Source of the DNA: a bacterium
GTDB taxonomy: Bacteria; Hydrogenedentota; Hydrogenedentia; Hydrogenedentiales; SLHB01
Length of the DNA: 14,804 nt
Direction: 5' to 3'
Assembly (NCBI GenBank): GCA_024231375.1
Contig: JAAEQP010001876.1
Location: forward strand, 1-14,804
Of the stretch, positions 1-8,206 are shown piece by piece (positions within the stretch are counted from its first letter, which is position 1; every line of letters begins with the position of its first letter). The notes beneath the pieces were generated by a model, which was not told where the DNA came from, searched no databases, and was given only the letters and a program-made list of their open reading frames with translations. The position numbers and the translations under genes were made by a program.

Positions 1-4
1 ACAA

Positions 5-32
5 GAGATCCCTCGGCTTCGCTCGGGATGAC
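5..32. repeat. Short imperfect-hairpin intergenic repeat
   Basis: ATCCC at 8-12 pairs with GGGAT at 25-29. The middle holds GCTTCGC at 16-22, whose complement GCGAAGC is a known very stable mini-hairpin. The sequence resembles a family of short intergenic repeats (a variable TC-rich stem around CTTCGCTC followed by GGATGAC) that I recall from many bacterial genomes and metagenome bins. Only one copy lies in this window, so repetition cannot be shown here. It is downstream of the sigma factor gene, at the edge of the window. Confidence 0.35.
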
Positions 33-141
33 GCAGAGCAGGCTTCTCTCTGTGGATCTGAGATCGCCGGGGTGCGACTTCTTCAACAGCTCTACTGCCC
101 CGTTCATTTCGCGGTCTGCGCGTGGCGCGGAGGGTGTCGGG

Positions 142-2310
142 CTATCTGTATGGCAGGAAGGGAGCCACACGCTGCTCGAATTCCTCGGGGCTGAGGAATT
201 CGGCGTGGCCGTCGTAGAAGGCGACGGTACGTCCGGGTCGGTTGCCGGGGTGGTCGTGACTTTCGTAGATGAAGGGGATGGCGTGAGACAAGGTCTTGGC
301 ATCCTCGAAGGGGACGCCGAAGACCTGTGCGGCTACGTCGTAGTAGGCGTCGGCATGCGAGGCGGGGAAGAGGATGTCGTAGCTATCGGTGCCGGGTTTG
401 GCGGCGGGGCAGGTGAGGGTACAGGGCTCGGGGAAGTAGCTGCGGGCCTCCGGCAGGCCGGAGTACCACCCGCCGGGGTCGTAGTCGCCGTACTGACTGT
501 TGAATACCTTGACGACGAGGGCGAGGCATTTGAGGTTGTGGCCGCATTGGTCGCGGAGTTCAGCTTCGGTGAGGCTTTGTTCCACTTCAACGACTGCTTC
601 GCTGTGGCCAAACCTTGCGGTGACGACGCAGTCGGGGTCGTCGTAGGTGATTTTGAAGGTTGGCTGGCGGAACAGGGGATGATCGCCCCAGTATCCCCTG
701 AGTTCGGCCTCTTTCGCGGCGAGTTGGTCTGGAATCGACATGCTCGACTGCTGCAATCCCGCCAAGGGGGGGAGCCCTACCGGCGGGTTCTTGGCGCAGC
801 CGAGGAAGCGGCCCGGCTCGGCCTGTATCGAGGCATTCGCAGGAAAGTACTGGATTCGACGGCCGTCGCGTTCGGCGAAGAGATCGGCGACGTCGGGGTT
901 CGCGGCCACGAGATCCTTGAGGCTCTCGGGGAGCATGCCGTTGTGGGCCCACGCGAAGGCCGCGAGGAGGTCGAACATCTGCCTGGCCTCTTGCTTGCGT
1001 TCCTCGAGTTCCTTCTCCGCTTCGAGCTTCTCCAGAGGCACCCTTTCAAAAACGAGGGGCGGAGGCCCGTGGGGGAGTCCCTTTTCGTTGAAGACGAGGC
1101 GGGTAAGCTCTGTGTTGAAGACGCCTCGCAGGTCGATGCTGAACTGGCCGGGAACCGGGTAGACGTAGGGGCCGCTGAACGTGGCATCCATGGTCTCGGT
1201 GGCCTTCCTGAGCGATCTTCTGTTGTGCGTTTCGACGAGGATCCGGAGGCGGCTCCCGGAGGTCGTGAAGGTGGCCCTTCCATACTCCGTTCCGGGTTTG
1301 CCCAGCTTATTCACGACAACCATCCACGCACCGTCGACCGTGGGCGGTCGCGTGACCTCTTCAGACTCTTCGGCGAGGCTACTTGCTTGGAGGGGGGGCT
1401 GCTCGGGACTCGTCTCGGGCGCTGGCGAGAGGGCGATGACGGGCGCAGTCACGGCCAACCTGTCGGTGTTGTCTTCCTGGGATCGCTCAGGCACTGCTGG
1501 AGCCTTCTCGTGCGTATAGACGGCGACACCTGCGCCCACTGCGGCGACAAGGATGGCTATGACCACGGTTACCTTCTTCATTGCTACGATTCCTCCCCAT
1601 AGGGTCGTGATCTGGGCGACGGCGGTTGCAGTAGCGGTTGTCGCGGTCGCATGTCCGTTCATTCCGGCCAGCGCCAGGCGCGCGATGCTGTTGCCTACGC
1701 CGACCGGGACGGCGGCGGCTTCCGCGGCGGGGATTGCGATCATCCCCAGCAGCGAGGCCGTGGTTACCGGAATCCCGCGGCGTTTCAACTGTTTGCGGAG
1801 TGCTTCCACGCCCTTCTTGATGCGATACGTGACGGTTCCGCGGGAAAGACCCAACGTTCCGGCGATTGCTTTGTGGGATTGATCTTCGAAGAAGCTCATG
1901 ACAACGGGGGTACGGAGCTTGTCGGGGAGGTCCGCCAGGGCCTCGTCGAGAAATTGGCTCAGGTCGTCCCATTCGACGGTGACGTTGCGGATGTTCTCTT
2001 CAGCGTGTCGATGTTCCCGCTGTCTGCGGCGGTGTTGGGCCCTGACGCGGCTGGTGGCCTTGCAGGTGGCGACGCGGTGTAGCCAGCCGGCCACGTGGGT
2101 CTTGGGGGGCGCTTTCGCAAGGGCGAGGTCGATGAAGCACTCTTGGGCGACTTCTTCGGCGTCGGCGTGGTTGCCCAGGATTCGCCGGCAGGTGTTGAAG
2201 ACCATGGATGCATGACGCAGGGCCAGTGTCTTGAATGCGTCGGCGTCGCGCGCGTCGTGCCAGCGTTGGACCAGTATCAGTTCAGAGTCGGGCAACGATC
2301 TGCTCCGCAC
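142..2310 (-). CDS. ECF-type RNA polymerase sigma factor with long membrane-anchored C-terminal extension
   Basis: This is a 722-residue sigma-70-family (ECF) factor, about 3.5 times the usual ECF length. Region sigma2 lies at about residues 22-95 (it includes HADAEEVAQECFIDLA). Region sigma4 lies at about 125-175, with the helix-turn-helix HKAIAGTLGLSRGTVTYRIK. An Ala/Thr-rich linker follows, then one hydrophobic segment at about 246-265 (VTVVIAILVAAVGAGVAVY), which would put the remaining ~455 residues across the membrane. The tail has a beta-rich block near 320-425 and ends with AFYDGHAEFLSPEEF, which resembles the H-X9-DG ending of DUF1559-type prepilin-like proteins. ECF factors with C-terminal extensions are known in Planctomycetes; tail functions are mostly unknown. 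The first possible start is GTG at 2310 with no clear ribosome site. TTG at 2295 is preceded by GGAG at 7 nt and would give MPDSELILVQ, so it may be the true start. The stop is TAG. No separate anti-sigma gene is adjacent, so the tail may act as a built-in regulator (inference). Confidence 0.88.
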   Translation of the reverse strand: MRSRSLPDSELILVQRWHDARDADAFKTLALRHASMVFNTCRRILGNHADAEEVAQECFIDLALAKAPPKTHVAGWLHRVATCKATSRVRAQHRRRQREHRHAEENIRNVTVEWDDLSQFLDEALADLPDKLRTPVVMSFFEDQSHKAIAGTLGLSRGTVTYRIKKGVEALRKQLKRRGIPVTTASLLGMIAIPAAEAAAVPVGVGNSIARLALAGMNGHATATTATATAVAQITTLWGGIVAMKKVTVVIAILVAAVGAGVAVYTHEKAPAVPERSQEDNTDRLAVTAPVIALSPAPETSPEQPPLQASSLAEESEEVTRPPTVDGAWMVVVNKLGKPGTEYGRATFTTSGSRLRILVETHNRRSLRKATETMDATFSGPYVYPVPGQFSIDLRGVFNTELTRLVFNEKGLPHGPPPLVFERVPLEKLEAEKELEERKQEARQMFDLLAAFAWAHNGMLPESLKDLVAANPDVADLFAERDGRRIQYFPANASIQAEPGRFLGCAKNPPVGLPPLAGLQQSSMSIPDQLAAKEAELRGYWGDHPLFRQPTFKITYDDPDCVVTARFGHSEAVVEVEQSLTEAELRDQCGHNLKCLALVVKVFNSQYGDYDPGGWYSGLPEARSYFPEPCTLTCPAAKPGTDSYDILFPASHADAYYDVAAQVFGVPFEDAKTLSHAIPFIYESHDHPGNRPGRTVAFYDGHAEFLSPEEFEQRVAPFLPYR

Positions 2311-2334
2311 ATTGTGTTTCGGGCTGCTACCGTA

Positions 2335-2365
2335 ACTATGTCGCCACGGGGGCGAAAGTGGTCAA
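2335..2365 (-). promoter_or_regulatory. Candidate promoter of the sigma factor gene
   Basis: On the minus strand TTGACC (2360-2365) matches the -35 consensus at 5 of 6 positions, and CATAGT (2335-2340) matches -10 at 4 of 6. The spacer is 19 nt, which is long. It lies 25 nt upstream of the GTG at 2310, in the only AT-richer patch of this intergenic stretch. This is motif-based evidence only. Confidence 0.3.
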
Positions 2366-2479
2366 ACTAATTTCCCTCCGTGGATCGTGTGTGAGGAGGT
2401 CGTGCCTGCCGGGTCTGGAATGGGCAAGAACAGGGAATATGGGCGAGGAATAGAAGAACCCGTTCCGTAACAACCATTT

Positions 2480-2519
2480 CTATCCCTCCCGCTGGGCTTG
2501 CCCGCCGCTGGAGGGATAG
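2480..2519 (-). terminator. Hairpin downstream of the DUF4091/GH123-like gene, possible terminator
   Basis: There is a perfect 10-bp inverted repeat, CTATCCCTCC (2480-2489) with GGAGGGATAG (2510-2519), and a smaller inner GGGC/GCCC pairing. It lies 22 nt past the TAG stop at 2542 in the minus-strand reading direction. No T-run follows on either strand, so it is not a textbook rho-independent terminator. It may be a transcript-end-stabilising hairpin. Confidence 0.5.
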
Positions 2520-2541
2520 CGCAACGCGGAGGCCCGGCTGG

Positions 2542-5500
2542 CTACTCCGTATGCAGCGCCTCCAACCGCAGAATCTCGTCGCGAATCCGCGTCCGGCATT
2601 GCCGGAACAACTCGATATCCAGGTCATGGTCCCGCGTCATCCGTGTGATTTCGTCAATGTTACGGATGTGCCACCCAACCATGGACACAACCATCTCGTC
2701 CATGGCCTGCTGGGCGTGGTGCGCTTCATCCCTATGCCCGGCCGCATAGGCGCGCCCAATCGCCTCGCGCAACACGTACAACGCGCGGTAGTCTTCCACG
2801 CCGTCCCGGTCCGCCTCCCAACGCCGCGACGTGATGACGTCGCCGTTCGTCTGATACACGGCCGACCAGTCGCCGTCCTCAATGGGCCACCAGACGTCGT
2901 TGCCCTTATAGATCCAGTAGCCCGCGCCTTCGCACCCGAAATTCCACGCCATCCAGTTGTACACGCGGTAATGGCCGAGTGGGGGGAAGTCCTTAGCCGG
3001 GCCGGGGGCCTCATAGGACCAGAAATGGGCGGCGTTGCGCTGGAACCATTCCACCAGCTTCGGATCGCGCTTGAGCAGGTTCATTTCGGGTTGCCAGATG
3101 TCGATGAGGTCCTTGAACTCCTCCAGGTACTCCACCCGCACCAGCCCGGCCGGGTCGGTGTAGTTCTGCACCCGCGGGTCCGCACGCTTCACCATTTGGC
3201 AAAAGGACCGCATCTGGGGAATCAGTGTGAACCCCGTGTTCCACGGTTCGTCGACAGGATAGAAGGCCCACTGGTCGAAACCATAGCCTTTGGACTGCAG
3301 GTGTTCGGCAAGCTGTTGAATCGCGGTCTTGAATCCGTTGAAGTAAACCTCACTGTCCTGCGCTGGGTTCACGTCCTTCGGCCACCGTCGCGTCGGCGGA
3401 CCGCCCCACAACATGTAGAAATGGGGCGGCACCCGTTCGAGGGATGCGTCGAACGCGGACCAGTCGACCTCGCCCGCAAGCTGTCCGTTCGCATCCACGG
3501 GGACGGCGGGCAGCGCGGGACCGTAGATGGACGAAATCCCGTGGTCAACCATGTCCCGCACCGTCTGGTCCGACACCTGGCCGAGATCCATGCGGCTCCA
3601 GTTCATCTTGGCGAATACATGATTTGGCAGACTCACCGGCCAAACCTTGATGCGTACCGGCACGGCGAGAATGGTGGGCGGCTTGGTGAGCGACCCCAGA
3701 TAGAGCGTCAGCTCGTGCTCTCCCGGCCACAGTCCGTTGGTGTCCACGGTCAGCCACAGTTGGCGCGCCTCGCCGGGCGGCAACGTGATGGTGCGGGATC
3801 GGTCCAGCTCCGGCAACGGGTCGAACACGCGGTCGCTCATGGCCGTAGCGACCGGTATCAGCCGGTGCAACGAGACGTGCTTCGCCAAGTCCGGCTCGGA
3901 TTTGGGCCATCCCTGGTCCAGTTTGGGCTTCTCAAACATGCACCGCACTTCGATGGGCTCGGATGTCGTGTTGAGAAGTGTCAACGCCGCGTTCTCGAAT
4001 TCGTTGCCGAAGGCTTCCACCACGACGGGTTCTTCCATCGCCAGCGTTTCCGGAGTGTCTTGCGGGTCGAAGGCGTCCCATGGACTGGAATCTTGCCAGA
4101 ACACGAAGTGCCCGCTGTCGCCGCCGGCCCAATAATCGCGCATCAGCCGGGTCAGGCTTTCCAACGCACGCCATTGCGCCCGCAATGCCGTTGCGCCTTC
4201 CGCTACGGCCGTCGCGTCCGCAGTGGCCGGTTCGGCCAACTCAGCCAGCGCGGCGCTTGCGGTCTCGGCCCGTGCGCGCAACGCCATCAGACCCCGCACA
4301 TCGGTGCCGGCGGCGCGGCCCGCTTCGAGTGCTTCAGCGTACAGGTCGTCGAATTCCGTCACCCCCGTCTCCCCTGGCCACCCGGCATTCACGGCGATTG
4401 CCGCCAATGGAGACGCTTGCATCAGTCCGGCGGAGGAGAGCCGCACCGCGACCAAGTCCGCGTCCCGTAACGTTAGATGCCACGTGAGGTCCAGTTCCTG
4501 CATCCCTGGCTTCAAGTCGACAATCCGCGTTTCGCGACCCTGTCCGCTTGCACTCACCGACACCTCGATGAAATCGCCGTCACGGGCCGCGACGGGAAGC
4601 TGGACCGTCCGGGTGTTCTCACCCCAGAACACGTGTTCGCGCACACCCGCAGGCCCATAGGAATCCCCTTCGGGCTGGCCGGGCGCCACGCCAATCGCAC
4701 CGGTCATCGCCGAGCTGCCCCGGAGCGACGGCCACTCCACGCGACCGGTCTTGCCCCACGACACCACATGAAGCTGGTCCGGGCTCTGGGTCACCACGAT
4801 GAGTTCGAGATGCCCGTCGCCGTCGATATCGCCGATGGCGGGAGCGGCGTTCGCGCCGCCGCCCAGGTTCAGCTTGGCATCGATGGTGCCGTCCTGGCCC
4901 ACCACGAACACGGTCGCGCCCGATTCCGGATCCGTGCGGCGCATCCCCACGGCGACCTCGATGTGTCCGTCGCCGTCCAGGTCACCCGCGGCGGGCGCCC
5001 AGAAGATGCCGTGCCCTCCCAGTTCCACGCGCCACCGTTCCGTCCCGTCAGGTCGGACGCAGTAGAGCCAGTTGCCCTTGTCCGCATGCAACACGCACGT
5101 CTGCGATCCCGGTTCTGCCCCAAAACTCACGATGGCGTTGGACACGTATCCCTGCATCACGTCCTGGGTGCGCCACTTGAATGCGCCGGTGCGTCCGTCC
5201 AACGCCATGAGGCAGCGGCCCAGTCCCACGTTGCTGCGCGTAATCAGGACTTCGGCTTGACCGTCGTGGTCGAGGTCGGCGATGTTCGTGCCCGACCGGC
5301 CGTAGGGTGCCAACTCGTCATAGCGCCATTGCACCTGACCGTTGTGATCCAGGCAGTACACGTGCCCGTTGTCCGTGCCGTACACGACCTCCGGGTGACC
5401 GTCGCCATCCACATCGGCCACGGCAGGCGGGCCCACGCGGTACCGGTCGCCGAAGAAGCGCCAGACCGTCTGGCCGTCCTGGGCAAGACACCTCAGCCAG

Positions 5501-5934
5501 CCGTCATTGAACCCCACAATGAGTTCCGTGCCGGCATGCGCGGTGATATCTGCCGCCGCGATGCTCTTGAATCCTCCGGCGGGCGTGTTGAATGCGCGCG
5601 TCCAGCGGGGCGTCCCATCGTCGCCCAGGCACACGACAGTGCCGTTTCGGGTAGCCACCGTGACCTCGACGTTTCCGTCCCCATCCAGGTCGGCAATGGT
5701 TGCCGGAGTGGCGACACTTCCCTCGACCGCGGCCTCCCATACAACCGACCCGTCGTCCGCAAAGCGGATGACACGGTCGCCGGCCGCCACCACGACACCC
5801 GTAGGCTCTTCCGCGTTGGGGTAGAGCGTGGGCGCCGCGGCGCCCCCTGGCAGGTCGTACGTCCATTCCGCTTCCTGGGCATGGACGAGTCCGGCGACGG
5901 CAAGAAGAGCGAAGGCAAGTCGTACGGCGTGCAT
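2542..5934 (-). CDS. Secreted beta-propeller (FG-GAP) plus DUF4091/GH123-like glycoside hydrolase
   Basis: The 1130-residue product begins with a signal peptide (about 1-19, cleavage near VHA/QEAE). Residues ~35-420 form a PQQ/FG-GAP-type propeller with calcium-loop repeats: DLDGDGN near 82, DVDGDGH near 174, DLDHDGQ near 220, DLDGDGH near 318 and DIDGDGH near 369, plus a degenerate copy near 129. A beta-rich linker and helical stretch (~525-600) follow. The C-terminal ~500 residues match the DUF4091/GH123 type, with FYPVDEPW at 891-898 supplying the Asp895-Glu896 pair, and TSRRWEADRDGVEDYR at 1035-1050 as the typical late motif. GH123 enzymes are N-acetyl-beta-galactosaminidases using an Asp-Glu pair and substrate-assisted catalysis; most DUF4091 proteins are uncharacterised, so the substrate is unknown. 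The start was chosen for the signal peptide and for GGGAG 7 nt upstream of the ATG; the frame stays open to 6804 but that part is not protein-like. The stop is TAG. Confidence 0.85.
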   Translation of the reverse strand: MHAVRLAFALLAVAGLVHAQEAEWTYDLPGGAAAPTLYPNAEEPTGVVVAAGDRVIRFADDGSVVWEAAVEGSVATPATIADLDGDGNVEVTVATRNGTVVCLGDDGTPRWTRAFNTPAGGFKSIAAADITAHAGTELIVGFNDGWLRCLAQDGQTVWRFFGDRYRVGPPAVADVDGDGHPEVVYGTDNGHVYCLDHNGQVQWRYDELAPYGRSGTNIADLDHDGQAEVLITRSNVGLGRCLMALDGRTGAFKWRTQDVMQGYVSNAIVSFGAEPGSQTCVLHADKGNWLYCVRPDGTERWRVELGGHGIFWAPAAGDLDGDGHIEVAVGMRRTDPESGATVFVVGQDGTIDAKLNLGGGANAAPAIGDIDGDGHLELIVVTQSPDQLHVVSWGKTGRVEWPSLRGSSAMTGAIGVAPGQPEGDSYGPAGVREHVFWGENTRTVQLPVAARDGDFIEVSVSASGQGRETRIVDLKPGMQELDLTWHLTLRDADLVAVRLSSAGLMQASPLAAIAVNAGWPGETGVTEFDDLYAEALEAGRAAGTDVRGLMALRARAETASAALAELAEPATADATAVAEGATALRAQWRALESLTRLMRDYWAGGDSGHFVFWQDSSPWDAFDPQDTPETLAMEEPVVVEAFGNEFENAALTLLNTTSEPIEVRCMFEKPKLDQGWPKSEPDLAKHVSLHRLIPVATAMSDRVFDPLPELDRSRTITLPPGEARQLWLTVDTNGLWPGEHELTLYLGSLTKPPTILAVPVRIKVWPVSLPNHVFAKMNWSRMDLGQVSDQTVRDMVDHGISSIYGPALPAVPVDANGQLAGEVDWSAFDASLERVPPHFYMLWGGPPTRRWPKDVNPAQDSEVYFNGFKTAIQQLAEHLQSKGYGFDQWAFYPVDEPWNTGFTLIPQMRSFCQMVKRADPRVQNYTDPAGLVRVEYLEEFKDLIDIWQPEMNLLKRDPKLVEWFQRNAAHFWSYEAPGPAKDFPPLGHYRVYNWMAWNFGCEGAGYWIYKGNDVWWPIEDGDWSAVYQTNGDVITSRRWEADRDGVEDYRALYVLREAIGRAYAAGHRDEAHHAQQAMDEMVVSMVGWHIRNIDEITRMTRDHDLDIELFRQCRTRIRDEILRLEALHTE

Positions 5935-5993
5935 GACAGGTCTCCCTGAGGGTTGGGGTGCTGCCCAATAGTCGCTCGCCATGGTACCACGAC

Positions 5994-6011
5994 CGCGCCA
6001 AAACTGGCGCG
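5994..6011. other. Hairpin in the leader region of the DUF4091/GH123-like gene
   Basis: A perfect 7-bp inverted repeat, CGCGCCA (5994-6000) and TGGCGCG (6005-6011), has a 4-nt loop. It lies about 60 nt upstream of the ATG at 5934, between that start and the terminator of the upstream gene. If transcription starts before it, it would fold in the 5' leader. No regulator site is recognised. Confidence 0.35.
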
Positions 6012-6086
6012 CCTCTTCGTAGGGTGTCGTCGAGGCCGGTCGAAGACCGCGCGAGCATACGCACCACTCTCGCTCACACACAACAA

Positions 6087-6118
6087 GCGCCCCGCCCACC
6101 CGAAGGCAGACGGGGCGC
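6087..6118 (-). terminator. Rho-independent terminator with UUCG tetraloop
   Basis: GCGCCCCG (6087-6094) pairs perfectly with CGGGGCGC (6111-6118). Read on the minus strand, the interior extends the stem through U-G and C-G pairs (UCU against GGG, GCC against GGU) up to a UUCG tetraloop, giving an almost continuous 14-bp stem. A moderately T-rich TTGTTGTGTG follows. It lies 19 nt past the TAA stop of the DUF2147 gene, so transcription of that gene probably ends here and the next minus-strand gene (start 5934) needs its own promoter. Confidence 0.82.
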
Positions 6119-6137
6119 AATAGGTATCTCCGGGCTG

Positions 6138-6725
6138 TTACTCGGTCTTGGCAGGTTCCTTGGCCTTCTCGGCCTCGTCTTTCTTCGGCGGCGTGTACCG
6201 CTTCCACACCGTCGTACGGCCGAAGGCCGGGACACCGAGGTAGCCGCGCACATTCAACGTCACCGGTGGCATGGGCGCCTTCGGATCCTTGGGCTTCTCC
6301 GGCATCACCATGGCGATCTCGCACTTGTAGGTGCGCCCGTTTTCCGGGTCGTAGATGGTGCCGCCAGCCCACTTGTTCTCGCTGACGTAGTCGAAACTCT
6401 TCAGCATGGCCAGACCGACCAGCGGCTTCTTCTGCATCGCCTCGTCGGGATTGTTGCGGTCCCGGCGTGGTTTGCCCGCTTCCGGGTCGCCGTCCTCGTA
6501 GTTCGGCTCGATTATCCAACAGATGTTGCCGTTGTACTTCACCACGGTCTTCTCGGTCTTGCCTTCCTTGACCTTCTTCACTTCCTTCACGATCTTGACC
6601 CGGGCGTCGTTGCCCGCCGTCAACCAGGTCCCCGCGATGGCGTCGGCCGGTTCCGGCTTCTTCTCCGCCGCTGGAACGGCCACTGCAATAGCCATCAGCA
6701 GGCACAACAACAAACTGACTCGCAT
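6138..6725 (-). CDS. DUF2147 family secreted protein
   Basis: The 195-residue protein has a signal peptide (about 1-20, ending near VPAAEKK). The mature part follows the DUF2147 pattern: GTWLTAG near the N-terminus, VGLAMLKSF, then WAGGTIYDPENGRTYKCEI, and a final VRGYLGVPAFGRTTVWKR. DUF2147 proteins are small secreted or periplasmic beta-rich proteins of unknown biochemical role. A charged insert (DGDPEAGKPRRDRNNPDEA) enlarges the middle relative to the usual 120-150 residues, and the C-terminus is a Lys/Glu/Pro-rich tail. The start is supported by AAGGAG 8 nt upstream and a promoter-like sequence at 6777-6804. It has its own strong terminator, so it looks monocistronic. The stop is TAA. Confidence 0.85.
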   Translation of the reverse strand: MRVSLLLCLLMAIAVAVPAAEKKPEPADAIAGTWLTAGNDARVKIVKEVKKVKEGKTEKTVVKYNGNICWIIEPNYEDGDPEAGKPRRDRNNPDEAMQKKPLVGLAMLKSFDYVSENKWAGGTIYDPENGRTYKCEIAMVMPEKPKDPKAPMPPVTLNVRGYLGVPAFGRTTVWKRYTPPKKDEAEKAKEPAKTE

Positions 6726-6776
6726 ACAACCCTCTCCTTCGCGGACATGCCGCCTTTGTGTTCAATCGAAGCACGT

Positions 6777-6804
6777 ATTGTAGCAGACGGGGCAGGATTT
6801 CCAA
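6777..6804 (-). promoter_or_regulatory. Candidate sigma-70 promoter for the DUF2147 gene
   Basis: On the minus strand TTGGAA (6799-6804, 4 of 6 to consensus) is followed after 16 nt by TACAAT (6777-6782, 5 of 6). It lies about 52 nt upstream of the ATG at 6725 and directly past the end of the esterase gene. With the terminator at 6087-6118 it frames a single-gene transcript. Confidence 0.5.
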
Positions 6805-6824
6805 GCGTTGTGTGTCGGACGGTT

Positions 6825-8174
6825 TCAGTCGCCGAACAGGTACTTGAAACCCGTCGGGGCAAGCTTGGAACCGCTGTGTCCGCAGTTCTTGACGACGAAG
6901 AGCTTGATAGTGCTCTCTTCGCCGTGCGCCTGAGCGAGGGCGTGCATGTCCTTGACCCAGTTCTCGGCGTATTCGACGTGGTTCGTGCCTTTCTGATTGG
7001 GATTCGGCCGGGCCGCGGGCTTGCGCTCAAGAGCGCCCACGACGACCGCAATCGGAAGCACCGATGCCTTGAGCCACCCGTCCGGGTCCGGTTCGATGAC
7101 GACTTCCTTGGCTTTCTTATCGCCGCGCCACCACAGATTCTTCCTATAGGGCCTCGTTCCTGCGGGCCACTTCTTCGCAGGACCGGGGTAGGCGAACGTG
7201 CCCGCGGAACTCACCACGGCGCCGATGATCCGGTCCGGATGCATGATGACGTATCGACCCGCAAACTGTCCGCCGGCCGAATGCCCGTGGAGATACAGTC
7301 AGCCATCATAACCGGGAAACGTCTCCTTGTATCCATCCAGGATCTCGTTCACAAACGCATCGGCCCGGATGTGCCGCCCGAACAGCCCGCGGTAGCCTCC
7401 CATCGGACCCTCATACCCACCGAAATTCGGCGTGTCGAATACCGGGAGGACGAGTATCAGGCCCTGGTCGTGCGCCACCGACATGAAGTGTTGCGCCACA
7501 CGCGACGGGTTCTCGGTGAACGCCTTGATAAGATCGGCCCCTTTGCCCGGGGTACCATGCGCGCTAACCAGGACACGAATGGGCTCGCGCGCGGTGTAGG
7601 GGATGTACTGCACGTACCAGCCGTGAGGCGTCTTCTTCGCCACGGCCTCGCCCGCACCGGGCAGTGCCTCCCGCGGGTCCACAAGATCCACGCGCCAAAG
7701 GTCGAATACCGTCGGCACATTCGGAACCCCTTGGTCCAGTCGGATCTTCAACGGGCGTCCGGAAGGCATGATACGGACGTCTCTTGCAAGCAGGACGCGC
7801 TTGAGACCCCGGCCGCCTGAGCGTGGCAATTCTGCCAGGTGAGAACGATCACCGATGTTCACGCTGACCATGCCGGCGGGGCGGCTCCCTCCGTGGACCG
7901 CTGAGTACGTGAGGACAACGTGGTACGTCCCCTCGGGGATGTCGCGCACCGACCACCACGCCATCCCCCCCGGCTTGTTGAACCCCAGTCGTTTCGCCTT
8001 GCTGTGGTACGTCACGGGTCCGTAGGTGTCCGCATCATGGGGCCACAGGGACGCAGTCATGGCACCGCCGAGGGCTGCTTCGGAGTTCCCCGCAGCAAGC
8101 AAGGCGCACGCCGCTGGAAGCACAAGCAGAACAGCGGCCCGCAGGTCCCTGCGTGATCGAATCGCGCGCACCAC
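6825..8174 (-). pseudogene. Secreted alpha/beta-hydrolase esterase interrupted by an in-frame TGA before the nucleophile elbow
   Basis: One open frame of 450 codons has a single internal TGA at 7299-7301 (codon 292). The upstream part has a signal peptide (~1-33), a beta-sandwich-like domain (~34-150, including GTYHVVLTYSAVHGG) and the N-terminal half of an alpha/beta-hydrolase (IRVLVSAHGTPGKG, GLILVLPVFD). The same frame resumes right after the stop with LYLHGHSAGGQFAGRYV, so the catalytic serine (Ser299 in GHSAGG) lies 7 residues past the TGA; the triad His is probably His433 in NCGHSG. The acid is unclear: the usual acidic position may be the Glu in VVVGALERK. The frame ends at a second TGA (6825-6827). 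A GTG start at 8174 or 8171 is supported by GGGAGG just upstream. Neighbouring plus-strand genes also end in TGA, so the standard code applies. A single C-to-T change (CGA Arg to TGA) or TGG to TGA would explain it; a consensus error is also possible. The esterase substrate (feruloyl/acetyl type) is not known. Confidence 0.82.
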
Positions 8175-8206
8175 CTGACCTCCCTGGTCACCGATACGGA
8201 CTACCT

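Noticed and set aside
28..1602. Long plus-strand open frame (524 codons) opposite the sigma factor
   Set aside because: It is antisense to a gene with clear sigma2/sigma4 domains; the translation is low-complexity Gly/Val/Glu-rich with no domain. It is a GC-driven shadow.
2551..5949. Two long plus-strand open frames opposite the DUF4091/GH123-like gene
   Set aside because: His/Arg/Pro-rich translations with no recognisable motif, and fully antisense to a well-supported secreted protein.
5935..6804. Upstream extension of the DUF4091/GH123-like frame to 1420 codons
   Set aside because: The extension crosses the terminator at 6087-6118 and overlaps the DUF2147 gene out of frame. The ATG at 5934 has a ribosome site and a signal peptide.
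6825..7244. Separate 139-residue protein starting at the ATG at 7244
   Set aside because: It would begin after the nucleophile elbow and lack the catalytic serine; it is the in-frame continuation of the interrupted esterase.
7299..7301. Selenocysteine or altered genetic code at the esterase TGA
   Set aside because: TGA ends other genes here (12466-12468, 12956-12958 and the same frame at 6825-6827), the site is not a known redox position, and no convincing SECIS hairpin can be drawn. It is kept only as a check.
5958..7820. 620-codon plus-strand open frame across the DUF2147 and esterase genes
   Set aside because: It is antisense to two recognisable genes and is Arg/His-rich without domains.
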